Source: a virus. From it: a DNA stretch of 31,820 bases. The translations under genes and the position numbers were made by a program. The stretch covers positions 1 to 31,820 of IMG/VR virus record IMGVR_UViG_3300030331_000078, one strand, 5' to 3'. The notes beneath the pieces are model-generated. The model saw only the letters and a list, made by a program, of their open reading frames with translations. It did no database searches and was not told the origin of the DNA. This document shows, one piece after another, positions 25,009 to 31,820 of this stretch (the stretch's first letter is position 1; each line of letters opens with the position of its first letter).

Positions 25009-25226
25009 GTAAGTCGCCAAACACGTACGCCTAGCTTTTCGTCTTCTACACGTATTTGCATTTGATACTCCCAACCTCTGTCGTTCATCACATCTCTAAT
25101 TTGACTTAGTGCTTCCTGGACGTTAATCGAGAGGATAAACACAGAGGAACCTACTACCATGTCATTCCAGTTGACTACAATACGAACCCCATCAGGATTG
25201 AGGTCATGCTTCTTCAGTATTGCCAT
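25005..25226 (-). CDS. Small conserved phage protein at the 3' end of the replication arm
   Basis: A 73-residue soluble protein (MAILKKHDLNPDGVRIVVNW; ending LGVRVWRLT). The ATG lies inside the end of the primase-helicase gene (23-base overlap), so translation is probably coupled. The pattern of a short beta hairpin, a helix (VQEALSQIRDVMNDRG) and a final strand with a VRVWR motif is familiar from marine phages, but no function is known to me. The stop codon overlaps that of the convergent late gene by three bases. It may be a replication accessory factor on account of its position. Confidence 0.65.
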   Translation of the reverse strand: MAILKKHDLNPDGVRIVVNWNDMVVGSSVFILSINVQEALSQIRDVMNDRGWEYQMQIRVEDEKLGVRVWRLT

Positions 25227-28014
25227 CTATCTTCTCTATAGAACAATCTACTATTATAACCCACGTTGCAGGTAGATTCATATGTGTCCCTTTACTCAAT
25301 CTCATCTTAGATCTAGTAGCTCCTAATTTAGTCGTAAGGTCGTGTACAAAAGAGTTATAGTTTATCTGTTGTTCACCACACCAAGCTTTTAATGGTTTTG
25401 GTAATAAGTATGCACGTTTTAAATCTGTTTCGTATCGTGCAACTAACTTACCTCTTGGTACGGCTTCGGGTATAATCAAAGAGTCTTTATCTATATCTTG
25501 TTGTTTGCGTAAGTCGTCAGTGCTTTTTATCCACAGCACATTACTCCAGTGTTCATGTATAAAATCATTAAGCACTTCCTCTACAGATACATTCATATCT
25601 TCTACTTGACGCTTGTTCTCTGATAATTGTGATACTCCCCACTCAAATACTTTTTTAGGGTCGTAATCTACGAGACCTAGTTTATTAGCTATCATAATCC
25701 CAGTGACTGTTGCTGATACTAATATAGACCAAAATCTATTCTCTGCTGTAAGACCTGCTTTTTTATCCACACGCTGTTGTATCTCTCCTAGTAACTTCTT
25801 AACAGAAGATGTATTGTTCATCAGGTATTGGACATACTCTTTACCTGCGTGTCCGTAGTTCTCTTGTAAAGCTGTGCTAAACACATCAGTTTCTTCTTTT
25901 GTTTCAAAGTGCATACGCTTTACACGACACTCTAATATTCTTTGTGCCTCTGCCTTTGGCATAGCTTTTGTAATACTTATACGCTCTATCATACTTGTAT
26001 TACCAGTGGTAACAGCAAGCAATCTCCACGATTCACCTCTGTGTCTTTCTGTGTTACTACCACTAGCCATACGACCTCGTTGTCTACCACCCGTCAGTTG
26101 ATAAGCTATATTACTTAGTTCTCGCCCGTGTGTATTAGTCAACTCATCCATATATAACGGTAAGTTATGGTATATCTCACCTCTGTTCATCTTGGTATTA
26201 TATGTATCTCTTTCATGTATTATTAAGTCATCAGGTCTACCCCAAACAGATACAGCGGCAGACATGGCTGTAGTTTTACCAACGCCCGAATCTTTACTGT
26301 ATATATGTAACCCTGCACAATTTATGGGTGAGAACTGCATCAACGGAGAGCCAAACGACGTACCAACTACAAACTGATGTAGCTCAAACCCATCTTTATT
26401 GTAAAAATTTATGGCTTTCTTCCAATCTTCCATAGTACCTTTTGGCTCGAAAGACGGGAACAATCCTGCTGTCTGTGTAGATGGAGGATTAAATTCAACC
26501 TTATCTTTAAATATTTCCTGATTGCCAAGTATGAAAGACTCACAATCTTCACTAGTCCAACCAAACTGTCTGTGTGCTTGATCTGCAACACTATTGGCTT
26601 GTAACTCGTTTACCCATGTTGTCGTGTACTGCATTAGCTCATCCATTTTTGTAACTGCTACACCTTGCATGGACATGTACTTTCTAAACTCCTCCCTAGA
26701 TGTAACAGCAGTTAGTGGTAGAGTAAACTCTCTTACTCCGTCTTTCGGTAGATGCAATCGCATAACGATAGCCTCACCAATTTCTACATCACGCAGTCTT
26801 CTAACTACGTATAAATCATTGTGGTATATAATCTTTTCATCAGGATCTCCGTCTGCGTTACGAGTCCTTATGTACACTCCTCCGTTCGCACCTCTAAAAT
26901 ACGGTCTAGGATATGCAGGTATTGTGTATATGTTAGTCGGAGAGTTCGGTAAATTTATTGCAGGTGCTTCCACTATATTATCTTCTTCTGTAGCCTCTTT
27001 TACTCTCTGACCCAAAACTATAGGAGATTTTATCTTACCCCAATGAATACAATTAGTACATATTTCAGGACTATATTCATCAAAAGTGTTACATAGATAC
27101 GGGCCTTTTATGGCTTCTACTTTCCTGTTAGTATCTTCTGGTGTGTAGTCTGAGTGATGCCTGGATACAATATGCGTGGCTTCTTTTCCATCTATACAGT
27201 ATTTAGCTATGGATAAACCTGCTCTCCACAAAGGCTCACTTATCTCTTGTTGGTTCTTAATTATATTCTTTAACTGACCACAACCTTTACCTGCCTTTGT
27301 TTTATTTACAATATCTAAGAATACACTCTCTTTGTCACTTACAAAATCGCTATCATTACGCACATACTTCTTGGGTATCTCTATAGGCTCATTACCAAGT
27401 AACTCACTAAACTCATCAAAATCTACTGATGGTGGCACATCAAACCCGAAGAAAGTTACTTCTGTAGGTGGATCTGTTTTATGATTGTGCGTCTTAGGTA
27501 TACGCAGTACACGGCAGATATCAGCAGTCACAGCCACATCTGCTAACAAGTTATGCTGTATACACTTAGCTTTCAACACCCGCGAAACTTGTAGCCAATT
27601 TTCTTTACCCACACTTTCAGTTAAACCCCAGTAGACATGCACTCCTCTACCCGAGTTTACAGTCAAAGGTTTAGGTAGTTTTAATTCTTTACAAAATCTA
27701 CGTAATGCAACTATGGCATCACCTTGATTGGCATAGTCCTTACTTGGACCACAATCTAAGTCGAGAAAAAAAGACTTAAGTTCTTTTACGTTATCTGCTT
27801 TCCTAGAGCCATCTTTATCGTATGTGGCTAATCCAAAATAAGAGTCGTAACCTTTTGCATCAAAAGCAACGGCTCCTTCAATTAAATGTCCGATAGTGGG
27901 ATAAAATTTCTGCACCCTACGATCGTCTTTTGATCGTATAGCTAACAAGGCATAAAGACCATCGTCTGCTAATACGTTTTTTAAAAATACATCTGTTTCC
28001 ATATCATCCATCAT
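25204..28014 (-). CDS. Primase-helicase: AEP-type primase, zinc motif and P-loop helicase
   Basis: The product has 936 residues from the ATG at 28014; in-frame GTGs up to 28035 would add seven, and the GGTGG before the ATG may act as ribosome site. The AEP primase core is visible: metal-binding FFLDLDCG (Asp85, Asp87), SGRGVHVYW (His126) and RVLRIPKTHNHK (Arg168). A Cys cluster CNTFDEYSPEICTNC, ending HWGKIKSP, lies between the domains as in related phage primases. The helicase part has Walker A SKDSGVGKTT (Lys580), Walker B LPLYMDEL (Asp623, Glu624), and a sensor-like LLAVTTGNTS. Role: priming and unwinding at the phage replication fork. It begins 36 bases after the terminator of the preceding operon, so it may need readthrough or its own promoter. 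Function is confident; helicase subfamily less so. Confidence 0.85.
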   Translation of the reverse strand: MMDDMETDVFLKNVLADDGLYALLAIRSKDDRRVQKFYPTIGHLIEGAVAFDAKGYDSYFGLATYDKDGSRKADNVKELKSFFLDLDCGPSKDYANQGDAIVALRRFCKELKLPKPLTVNSGRGVHVYWGLTESVGKENWLQVSRVLKAKCIQHNLLADVAVTADICRVLRIPKTHNHKTDPPTEVTFFGFDVPPSVDFDEFSELLGNEPIEIPKKYVRNDSDFVSDKESVFLDIVNKTKAGKGCGQLKNIIKNQQEISEPLWRAGLSIAKYCIDGKEATHIVSRHHSDYTPEDTNRKVEAIKGPYLCNTFDEYSPEICTNCIHWGKIKSPIVLGQRVKEATEEDNIVEAPAINLPNSPTNIYTIPAYPRPYFRGANGGVYIRTRNADGDPDEKIIYHNDLYVVRRLRDVEIGEAIVMRLHLPKDGVREFTLPLTAVTSREEFRKYMSMQGVAVTKMDELMQYTTTWVNELQANSVADQAHRQFGWTSEDCESFILGNQEIFKDKVEFNPPSTQTAGLFPSFEPKGTMEDWKKAINFYNKDGFELHQFVVGTSFGSPLMQFSPINCAGLHIYSKDSGVGKTTAMSAAVSVWGRPDDLIIHERDTYNTKMNRGEIYHNLPLYMDELTNTHGRELSNIAYQLTGGRQRGRMASGSNTERHRGESWRLLAVTTGNTSMIERISITKAMPKAEAQRILECRVKRMHFETKEETDVFSTALQENYGHAGKEYVQYLMNNTSSVKKLLGEIQQRVDKKAGLTAENRFWSILVSATVTGIMIANKLGLVDYDPKKVFEWGVSQLSENKRQVEDMNVSVEEVLNDFIHEHWSNVLWIKSTDDLRKQQDIDKDSLIIPEAVPRGKLVARYETDLKRAYLLPKPLKAWCGEQQINYNSFVHDLTTKLGATRSKMRLSKGTHMNLPATWVIIVDCSIEKIDGNTEEA

Positions 28015-28049
28015 ATAGTTAATCGCCACCACCACCCCCTGAAAAATCT

Positions 28050-28079
28050 AAAAAAGAGGGGTAGTGATGACTACTGCCC
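28050..28079 (-). terminator. Rho-independent terminator after the SSB-like gene
   Basis: Read on the minus strand, GGG-CA-GTAGT, a CATC loop, then ACTAC-CCC is followed at once by TCTTTTTT. The stem has 5 plus 3 base pairs interrupted by a 2-base bulge, with a T-run of six. It lies 55 bases after the SSB-like stop and 36 bases before the primase start, so it would end or attenuate the operon started at the promoter near 29480-29508. Confidence 0.6.
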
Positions 28080-28082
28080 TAA

Positions 28083-28121
28083 CCTGACAATTTGTAGGAA
28101 AGGAGACTACTGCTAGAGCAG
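28083..28121. promoter_or_regulatory. Two short inverted repeats in the SSB-primase gap
   Basis: Positions 28083-28098 read CCT-g-ACAA-t-TTGT-AGG, an inverted repeat with one bulged base. Positions 28110-28121 read CTGCT-AG-AGCAG, a perfect inverted repeat with a two-base centre. A related GACTACTG occurs twice in the gap. Short dyads of this kind are candidate operator or protein-binding sites; the loops are too small for good RNA hairpins. No convincing -35/-10 pair was found here. The gap 28036-28133 contains no gene. Confidence 0.3.
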
Positions 28122-28133
28122 GTTACTTAGAGA

Positions 28134-28799
28134 CTAGTCGTCCCAATTATCAACTATAGATGCTAAATCCTCTGCGTCTTCTTTTGGTGCAGGAGCAGAT
28201 TTTTTCGCCACCTTTTTCGGTGCTTCTACGGGTTCGTCATCAAACGGATTATCTTCACCTTTCTCATCAGCTTGAAACCCATCAACAACATCAAACGGAT
28301 TATCCTCCTTCATAGGTTTAAGATCAACAACTTGCACTGCTCTCAACCTTAGTGATACACCGTTATCACGCACATTATATGGCACACAAACTACAGCCAC
28401 GTTAACAATACTCCCGTTTGTTAACATAAAATCTTCAGGTAGTTTAACACCTTTTGCATCATAATGTGCAGGTTTTCTTGTAGGTTCATTATCATAAGAA
28501 CCTTTTAGTTTAGCCTTATGAGTGTATGAGCCGTCTTCATCTTTCTTAAATGGCATAACAAACTTTTGAGGCCAATTTGCTTCTTTCTTAGAGTCATAAG
28601 CTAACTTCATCTGCTTATATAGAGCCTTTGCTTGCTCTTCTGTCATACGAAACTGCAATGTGTATGCAGATCCCTCATCAGTCGGGTTACAAGGAACTGA
28701 TCTTTGCTCAACTGTATCGTACTTATATGTACGGTTTATCCTCGGCCACATTGCCTCTACATTACTAATATTATAGTTCATAGTTAAATTATTTGACAT
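28134..28799 (-). CDS. Single-stranded DNA-binding protein (phage SSB-like, acidic tail)
   Basis: A 221-residue protein. The beta-rich N-terminal 150 residues (NVEAMWPRINRTYKYDTVEQ; PCNPTDEGSAYTLQFRMTEE; SIVNVAVVCVPYNV; GVSLRLRAVQVVDL) are compatible with an OB-fold of the T7 gp2.5/DUF2815 type. The C-terminal tail is acidic and unstructured, with two DNPFD motifs, a KKVAKKSAPAPKEDAE linker and the end DLASIVDNWDD, as in SSBs that recruit polymerase and helicase through an acidic aromatic tip. GGGAG lies 7 bases before the ATG. It is the last gene before the terminator at 28050-28079. The role in replication and recombination is well supported by context; the fold itself is inferred. Confidence 0.75.
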   Translation of the reverse strand: MSNNLTMNYNISNVEAMWPRINRTYKYDTVEQRSVPCNPTDEGSAYTLQFRMTEEQAKALYKQMKLAYDSKKEANWPQKFVMPFKKDEDGSYTHKAKLKGSYDNEPTRKPAHYDAKGVKLPEDFMLTNGSIVNVAVVCVPYNVRDNGVSLRLRAVQVVDLKPMKEDNPFDVVDGFQADEKGEDNPFDDEPVEAPKKVAKKSAPAPKEDAEDLASIVDNWDD

Positions 28800-28811
28800 G
28801 CTAAATCTCCC

Positions 28812-29048
28812 TTATATGTCATCATCAAAATTAACAGCACCTGCCTCCATGAGCACAGGTTCCTCTTTTTTCTTCTCTGCTTTTGTTAGTGCATTGGCAA
28901 CGTCTTCAATATTAAACCTATAAGTGCTACCCACTTTTATGTAGGTATCTTGTGGTATATCTTGTTGACGAACCCATGCACGGATTGTCGATATGGAAAC
29001 AGAGAAGTGCTTCGCCACATCTTCGATTGGTACGTATTTTCCTACCAT
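28812..29048 (-). CDS. Small helix-turn-helix protein, MerR/excisionase type
   Basis: A 78-residue protein with EDVAKHFSVSISTIRAWVRQ, then QDTYIKVGSTYRFNIEDV: a winged-helix HTH of the excisionase/MerR fold (HTH_17-like), residues about 5-55. The rest is a Lys/Glu linker and an acidic end (AVNFDDDI) like the tail tips of SSBs. There is no integrase in the window, so an excisionase role is not supported. A transcription or replication-initiation factor is more likely. Its start overlaps the stop of the upstream gene (TAATG), and its stop lies 12 bases before the SSB-like ATG. Because it is co-transcribed with the SSB gene, it may be a replisome accessory or an autoregulator. Confidence 0.75.
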   Translation of the reverse strand: MVGKYVPIEDVAKHFSVSISTIRAWVRQQDIPQDTYIKVGSTYRFNIEDVANALTKAEKKKEEPVLMEAGAVNFDDDI

Positions 29049-29449
29049 TATTTCTTCCTCACTACTATTGAATATTCCGTATCTTGATTCAACCCTTTGG
29101 GCATCAGATCGGGGTTCTCCTCGAGGAACTGCTTTACATTAGTCTGATTAAGACGCTTATCGAAAAACTCAGGGACTTTGTGCTCCATGATAAATTCATA
29201 CATGGATTCCCAATCGCTCGTCCAAAATTTAGTCTTAGTCGTTCTAAAAAACGATCCTTCAGGAGTTCTAGCACTCTCAACATTTTGCTCTGTGCAATAG
29301 TCGAGTAGTCCTTGTCGGATTTTATCTTGTTGTGCAACAAGTTTAGCATCCTTTTCTTTAAACTCAGCAGATAAAACGGCACGTGCATTTCTTATTTTTA
29401 TGAAAGCTCCAGTCAGTTTATCTACCGACACTTTGTCGTTTTCAGTCAT
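29048..29449 (-). CDS. Conserved phage protein next to SSB, function unknown
   Basis: A 133-residue protein, GGGAG six bases before the ATG. The first half is a long charged helix (VDKLTGAFIKIRNARAVLSA; EFKEKDAKLVAQQDKIRQGL), the second has FRTTKTKFWTSDWESMYEFI, then NQTNVKQFLEENPDLMPKGL and the end YSIVVRKK. This helix-then-(F/Y)WTxDWxSMY layout is a conserved family in marine phage replication modules, unassigned as far as I know. It is the first gene of the short operon from the promoter at 29480-29508, ahead of HTH and SSB genes. Inference: a DNA or SSB-associated factor in replication. Confidence 0.65.
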   Translation of the reverse strand: MTENDKVSVDKLTGAFIKIRNARAVLSAEFKEKDAKLVAQQDKIRQGLLDYCTEQNVESARTPEGSFFRTTKTKFWTSDWESMYEFIMEHKVPEFFDKRLNQTNVKQFLEENPDLMPKGLNQDTEYSIVVRKK

Positions 29450-29479
29450 ATTATTCTCCCTTATGATACTGATATATTA

Positions 29480-29508
29480 TATATAGTGTCTATATATTAC
29501 TTAGTCAA
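29480..29508 (-). promoter_or_regulatory. Sigma70-like promoter for the HTH/SSB operon
   Basis: On the minus strand TTGACT (29508-29503), a 17-base spacer and TATATA (29485-29480), within a longer TATATATAAT run, lie 31 bases before the ATG at 29449. This leaves a leader of about 25 bases with GGGAG. The -35 box overlaps the last codons of the SNF2 helicase. The fit to a host housekeeping promoter suggests expression of the following three genes by host RNA polymerase, early in infection. Confidence 0.6.
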
Positions 29509-30877
29509 GTATTTCTTTGTAAAGATCAGTAATTTTTGTGTGTATGTTTATTCTATTGTCTAATAGTCTGTAAACGTGTTTTTCTGCGTCAGAACCTTGT
29601 AGCTGGACGACAGTGCACTTGTGTTTTTGTCCAGACCTGTGTACACGTGCATTTGCTTGTGAATATGTTTCTAACGAACTGACGGGGGACCACCATATGA
29701 CTGTGTTGGCTGCTGTTAACGTGACACCGTGTGCTGCAGATGCTGGCTGTATTACTAATACTCGTGGATTCGATGCTTCTTGAAATTGTCTAAAGATGTT
29801 TGTACGTGCTGTTGCACCCACGCTACCCTGGATCACCTCTGTAGATATGCCATCGCTACGTAACTTATCTGTCAATATATCTATCACATGTCTGAAAGGC
29901 ACAAAGATAAGAACCTTTTGACTGGATTCGTCAATAACTTCTTTTAATACTTTATATCTGTGTTTGATATCGAACTCTAATGTTTCACCATCATCTGTAT
30001 AGACAGCACCTGCTGATATTTGTAGTAACTTGTTCATACCTACTGCGGCATTGACTGCCGTCACCTGTTCACCCGTTACATCAAGCACCAATCTTTTTCT
30101 TAACATTTCGTAATACTTCTTTTGCTGACGAGTAAGTTCAACGGCACGTTTTACATATGTCATGTTTGGTAGATCAAGACACTCGTCTTTTGTAAATCTT
30201 ATCGCAGGTTGTAGGACTCTGTGCACTGTGCTTGTTGCATTTGCTTTTGGTATCCATTTAAAGTTAGTTATCTTTGTCATAACCATATCTCTAAATGTAC
30301 TGCCGTATCTTGGAACTGCCGTAGGGTTGACCATCTTTGCTAGTCCGTATGCGTCCACTGGACTCTGTGCTGCAGGTGTGCCTGTCATCATCCACAGCCA
30401 CGTGTTATCACATAATAATTTGTTAAGGACCTTCCAACGTCGTGTCTGTGCATTTTTATAATGTGTAGCCTCGTCTACAATTATTAAATCAAAGCCACCA
30501 TTCTTTATAGATTCAGATACTATCTCTACACCATCGTAGTTTATTATTACATAATCTGTGTTTTGCTCTATTACGGATTTTCTTTTCTTGGCATCACCAT
30601 GTGCTACAGCGACAGTTCTGTGTGGAGCAAAATTAAATAAGTCATTTCTCCAAGCACTATCCATAATAGATAAAGGACATATAACTAATACACGATTTAC
30701 CTTGCCTTGTTGTATCAGGAAGTCTGATGCCCATATTGCACTAGCCGTCTTGCCCGTGCCCTGTTCGTTAAAACAAAAAGACTTTTTGTGTTGTGTAAAG
30801 AATAATGCTGTCTTGCGTTGATGTTTAAATGGTTTGTATTTACCCGAAAAGGTATATTTTTGCTGTATTATTTGCAA
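29501..30877 (-). CDS. SNF2-type superfamily 2 DNA helicase/ATPase
   Basis: The product has 458 residues from the TTG at 30877. The AAGGAG six bases upstream decides the start, and no ATG is available; an upstream in-frame TTG at 30937 would give 478 residues. All key SF2 motifs are present: GKYKPFKHQRKTA (Q-like), motif I NEQGTGKT (Lys43), motif II IVDEATHYKN (Asp135, Glu136), motif III MTGTPAAQS, and motif VI NARVHRSGQKHKCTV (HRxGQ, about 413-417). The HRxGQ and DEAT boxes are typical of SNF2-like phage helicases, which remodel or unwind DNA during replication or recombination. It follows a 107-base non-coding gap. Between motifs III and V there is no large insertion, so it is a compact form. 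Confidence 0.85.
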   Translation of the reverse strand: MQIIQQKYTFSGKYKPFKHQRKTALFFTQHKKSFCFNEQGTGKTASAIWASDFLIQQGKVNRVLVICPLSIMDSAWRNDLFNFAPHRTVAVAHGDAKKRKSVIEQNTDYVIINYDGVEIVSESIKNGGFDLIIVDEATHYKNAQTRRWKVLNKLLCDNTWLWMMTGTPAAQSPVDAYGLAKMVNPTAVPRYGSTFRDMVMTKITNFKWIPKANATSTVHRVLQPAIRFTKDECLDLPNMTYVKRAVELTRQQKKYYEMLRKRLVLDVTGEQVTAVNAAVGMNKLLQISAGAVYTDDGETLEFDIKHRYKVLKEVIDESSQKVLIFVPFRHVIDILTDKLRSDGISTEVIQGSVGATARTNIFRQFQEASNPRVLVIQPASAAHGVTLTAANTVIWWSPVSSLETYSQANARVHRSGQKHKCTVVQLQGSDAEKHVYRLLDNRINIHTKITDLYKEILD

Positions 30878-30984
30878 TGTCTTCTCCTTGTTGCAACAGA
30901 TAAAATCTGCGTTTTTCGTCTTTTTTCTAGGGTACAATCACACACGGGGGTTCCGTTTCGTGGCTGTACGAGCTTCCTAGAGCC
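30878..30984 (-). other. 107-base gap before the helicase gene
   Basis: No gene is visible here, apart from a possible 20-codon extension of the helicase. On the minus strand, CAC-GAA-ACGG-AACCC-CCGT-GTG could form a weak hairpin without a T-run, and CAGAT-TTT-ATCTG is a small perfect hairpin near the helicase ribosome site (30897-30909). No clear -35/-10 pair was found. Confidence 0.35.
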
Positions 30985-31233
30985 TTATTTTTTCTTCTTC
31001 TTGCCGTTTCTGCTCCTATTTTTGGATGGACTCTCTAAAAAGTAGCCATCTTTGTTTTTGCCACCTTTGCTTAACATTTTCTTGTGACTAACATCTTTAC
31101 CTTTTCTATTCACACCTTTTTTATCCAAAGCACGTCTTGCTCTTTGTCTTTCCATGCGATTAGGATGCTCACCTCTTTCTTTTTGTTTCTTATATTCTTT
31201 TTTGTAAGGTCTTGGTGATTTAGTGTAAGCCAT
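30985..31233 (-). CDS. Small basic protein, HNH-like half motif
   Basis: An 82-residue strongly basic protein. The first half (SPRPYKKEYKKQKERGEHPN; ERQRARRALDKKGV) is a charged helix. The second half GKDVSHKKMLSKGGKNKDGY, continuing LESPSKNRS, matches the Asp-x-x-His ... GG-x-N ... N pattern of HNH nucleases, without the CxxC part that holds the second zinc in many relatives. It ends in a run of lysines (NGKKKKK). The start overlaps the upstream nuclease stop (TAATG). Inference: a DNA-binding or nicking protein of the replication module; nuclease activity is uncertain because the motif is partial. Similar short proteins are common in marine phages. Confidence 0.6.
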   Translation of the reverse strand: MAYTKSPRPYKKEYKKQKERGEHPNRMERQRARRALDKKGVNRKGKDVSHKKMLSKGGKNKDGYFLESPSKNRSRNGKKKKK

Positions 31234-31820
31234 TAGTTACTCCCATTATGTATGCACTCAAGTACAACACAGTGTCGTTTACATAGTCCACTTGGGTGTG
31301 CGTTCCAAACATTATTGCTATGTGCTACTTCCATACGCTCATAGCTACCTAACCATTTTTTCCATAATGCAGGGATCATATCGTCTGTATAAGTTTGTTT
31401 TATAAAGTTATTAGATACTACGAACAATAACCCTGCATTAATAGTTTTTATTTTAGGGAAATATTTAAAAGTAGCAAGTGCCATTAATTCTAATTGACCC
31501 TTGTCTGCATACTTTGCTGATCTACTTGTTTTGTAATCTACAATCCATGCTTTGTCACCGTTGATAATTACCAGATCAACTATACCACGCCACCAAACTT
31601 GTTTAGACGAAAAGCTACAAGGCTCAAGGCCCCTAGTGAGTCCCATCTTCATCTCACAATGTTTCTCACCATTTCTAGCTTTCAAAGCCTCAAGCACTGG
31701 TTTCATAAAATTAAATTTCTTGGGTATCGGCTTGCCATCGTTAATAAAATCTTCGGCAACGGCATGAGCTTCTGTGCCATAACGCATGGCATCAGTGTAT
31801 GGCTCTTTATAATCTCTTGC
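31233..31820 (-). CDS. PD-(D/E)XK nuclease, RecB/Cas4-like (5' end missing)
   Basis: The frame stays open to the right edge (residues before the internal Met read ARDYKEPYTDA), so the true start lies outside the window; 195 residues are visible. Motifs in order: DAMRYGTEAHAVAEDF (conserved GTxxH His), GIVDLVIINGDKAWIVDYKT (Asp82, Asp95 and Lys97 of the fragment), then DKGQLELMALATF (QLxxxA motif), then a C-terminal CKRHCVVLEC near the end. The three clustered Cys are as in Cas4/AddB-type nucleases that hold an iron-sulfur cluster with a further Cys, which would be in the missing N-terminal part. Role: exonuclease for phage replication or recombination, perhaps host DNA breakdown. It is the most upstream gene of the replication arm seen. 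Confidence 0.8.
   Translation of the reverse strand, partial: ARDYKEPYTDAMRYGTEAHAVAEDFINDGKPIPKKFNFMKPVLEALKARNGEKHCEMKMGLTRGLEPCSFSSKQVWWRGIVDLVIINGDKAWIVDYKTSRSAKYADKGQLELMALATFKYFPKIKTINAGLLFVVSNNFIKQTYTDDMIPALWKKWLGSYERMEVAHSNNVWNAHPSGLCKRHCVVLECIHNGSN

Noticed and set aside
28812-29048. Excisionase and thus a temperate phage
   Set aside because: The HTH type fits excisionase, but no integrase, attachment site or repressor is in the window, and the gene is embedded in a replication operon.
30935-30937. TTG 30937 as the start of the SNF2 helicase
   Set aside because: The next in-frame TTG at 30877 has AAGGAG at ideal spacing, while the upstream one has no ribosome site; the extra 20 residues are Lys/Cys-rich and not family-like.
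31785-31787. ATG (minus strand) as the start of the PD-(D/E)XK nuclease
   Set aside because: The frame continues to the right edge and the Met lies inside the conserved GTxxH region, too close to the core to be a real N-terminus.
1-31820. tRNA genes, CRISPR arrays, insertion sequences, host metabolic genes
   Set aside because: I looked on both strands and saw no cloverleaf-like segment in the gaps, no regularly spaced direct repeats, no transposase, and no recognisable auxiliary metabolic gene.

Overview
This window reads as part of a tailed double-stranded DNA phage genome, most likely an environmental (marine-type) podovirus-like phage. The DNA is visibly AT-rich and densely coded, with many TAATG/ATGA stop-start overlaps and no gap longer than about 110 bases. 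It encodes virion, lysis and replication functions, and I see no rRNA, tRNA, integrase, CRISPR array or insertion sequence. Both edges cut through genes: a tail fibre at base 1 and a RecB/Cas4-like nuclease at the right end. Terminase, portal, capsid and DNA polymerase are not in the window and presumably lie outside it. The host is probably a Gram-negative bacterium, but the sequence does not name it.

Plus strand, 1-25008, is the late virion and lysis arm. It begins with two tail-fibre proteins, each ending in an S74 (endosialidase-type) intramolecular chaperone. Next come small tail-side proteins and a membrane/lysis block: a 52-residue one-helix protein, a Cys-rich membrane protein, an EF-hand membrane protein, a GTA-type 3TM holin, a run of very short and very basic proteins, and a T4-type lysozyme. 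After these come a P22 gp10-like stabilization/tail protein, three small virion candidates, and a block of large proteins (1682, 255, 302, 640 and 2449 aa). By position and composition I take this block to be the internal, ejected virion proteins. The 2449-aa protein carries a zincin metallopeptidase motif (HEMTH plus a downstream glutamate). The 1682-aa protein carries a dockerin-like calcium loop, a tandem helical repeat and a hydrophobic segment shared with the 2449-aa protein.

Minus strand, 31820-25005, is the replication and recombination arm, transcribed towards the late arm. In its own 5'->3' order it holds a PD-(D/E)XK nuclease (partial), a small basic HNH-like protein, an SNF2-type helicase (TTG start), a good sigma70-like promoter, a conserved unknown protein, a small HTH protein, an SSB-like protein with an acidic tail, an intrinsic terminator, a large AEP primase-helicase, and a small unknown protein. 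The two arms converge with stop codons sharing bases, so no terminator separates them.

No single gene set here is clearly a new defence or counter-defence system. The points most worth a second look are the cluster of tiny cationic genes between holin and endolysin with no visible spanin, the metallopeptidase-bearing giant protein, and the unusual domain content of the 1682-aa virion protein.
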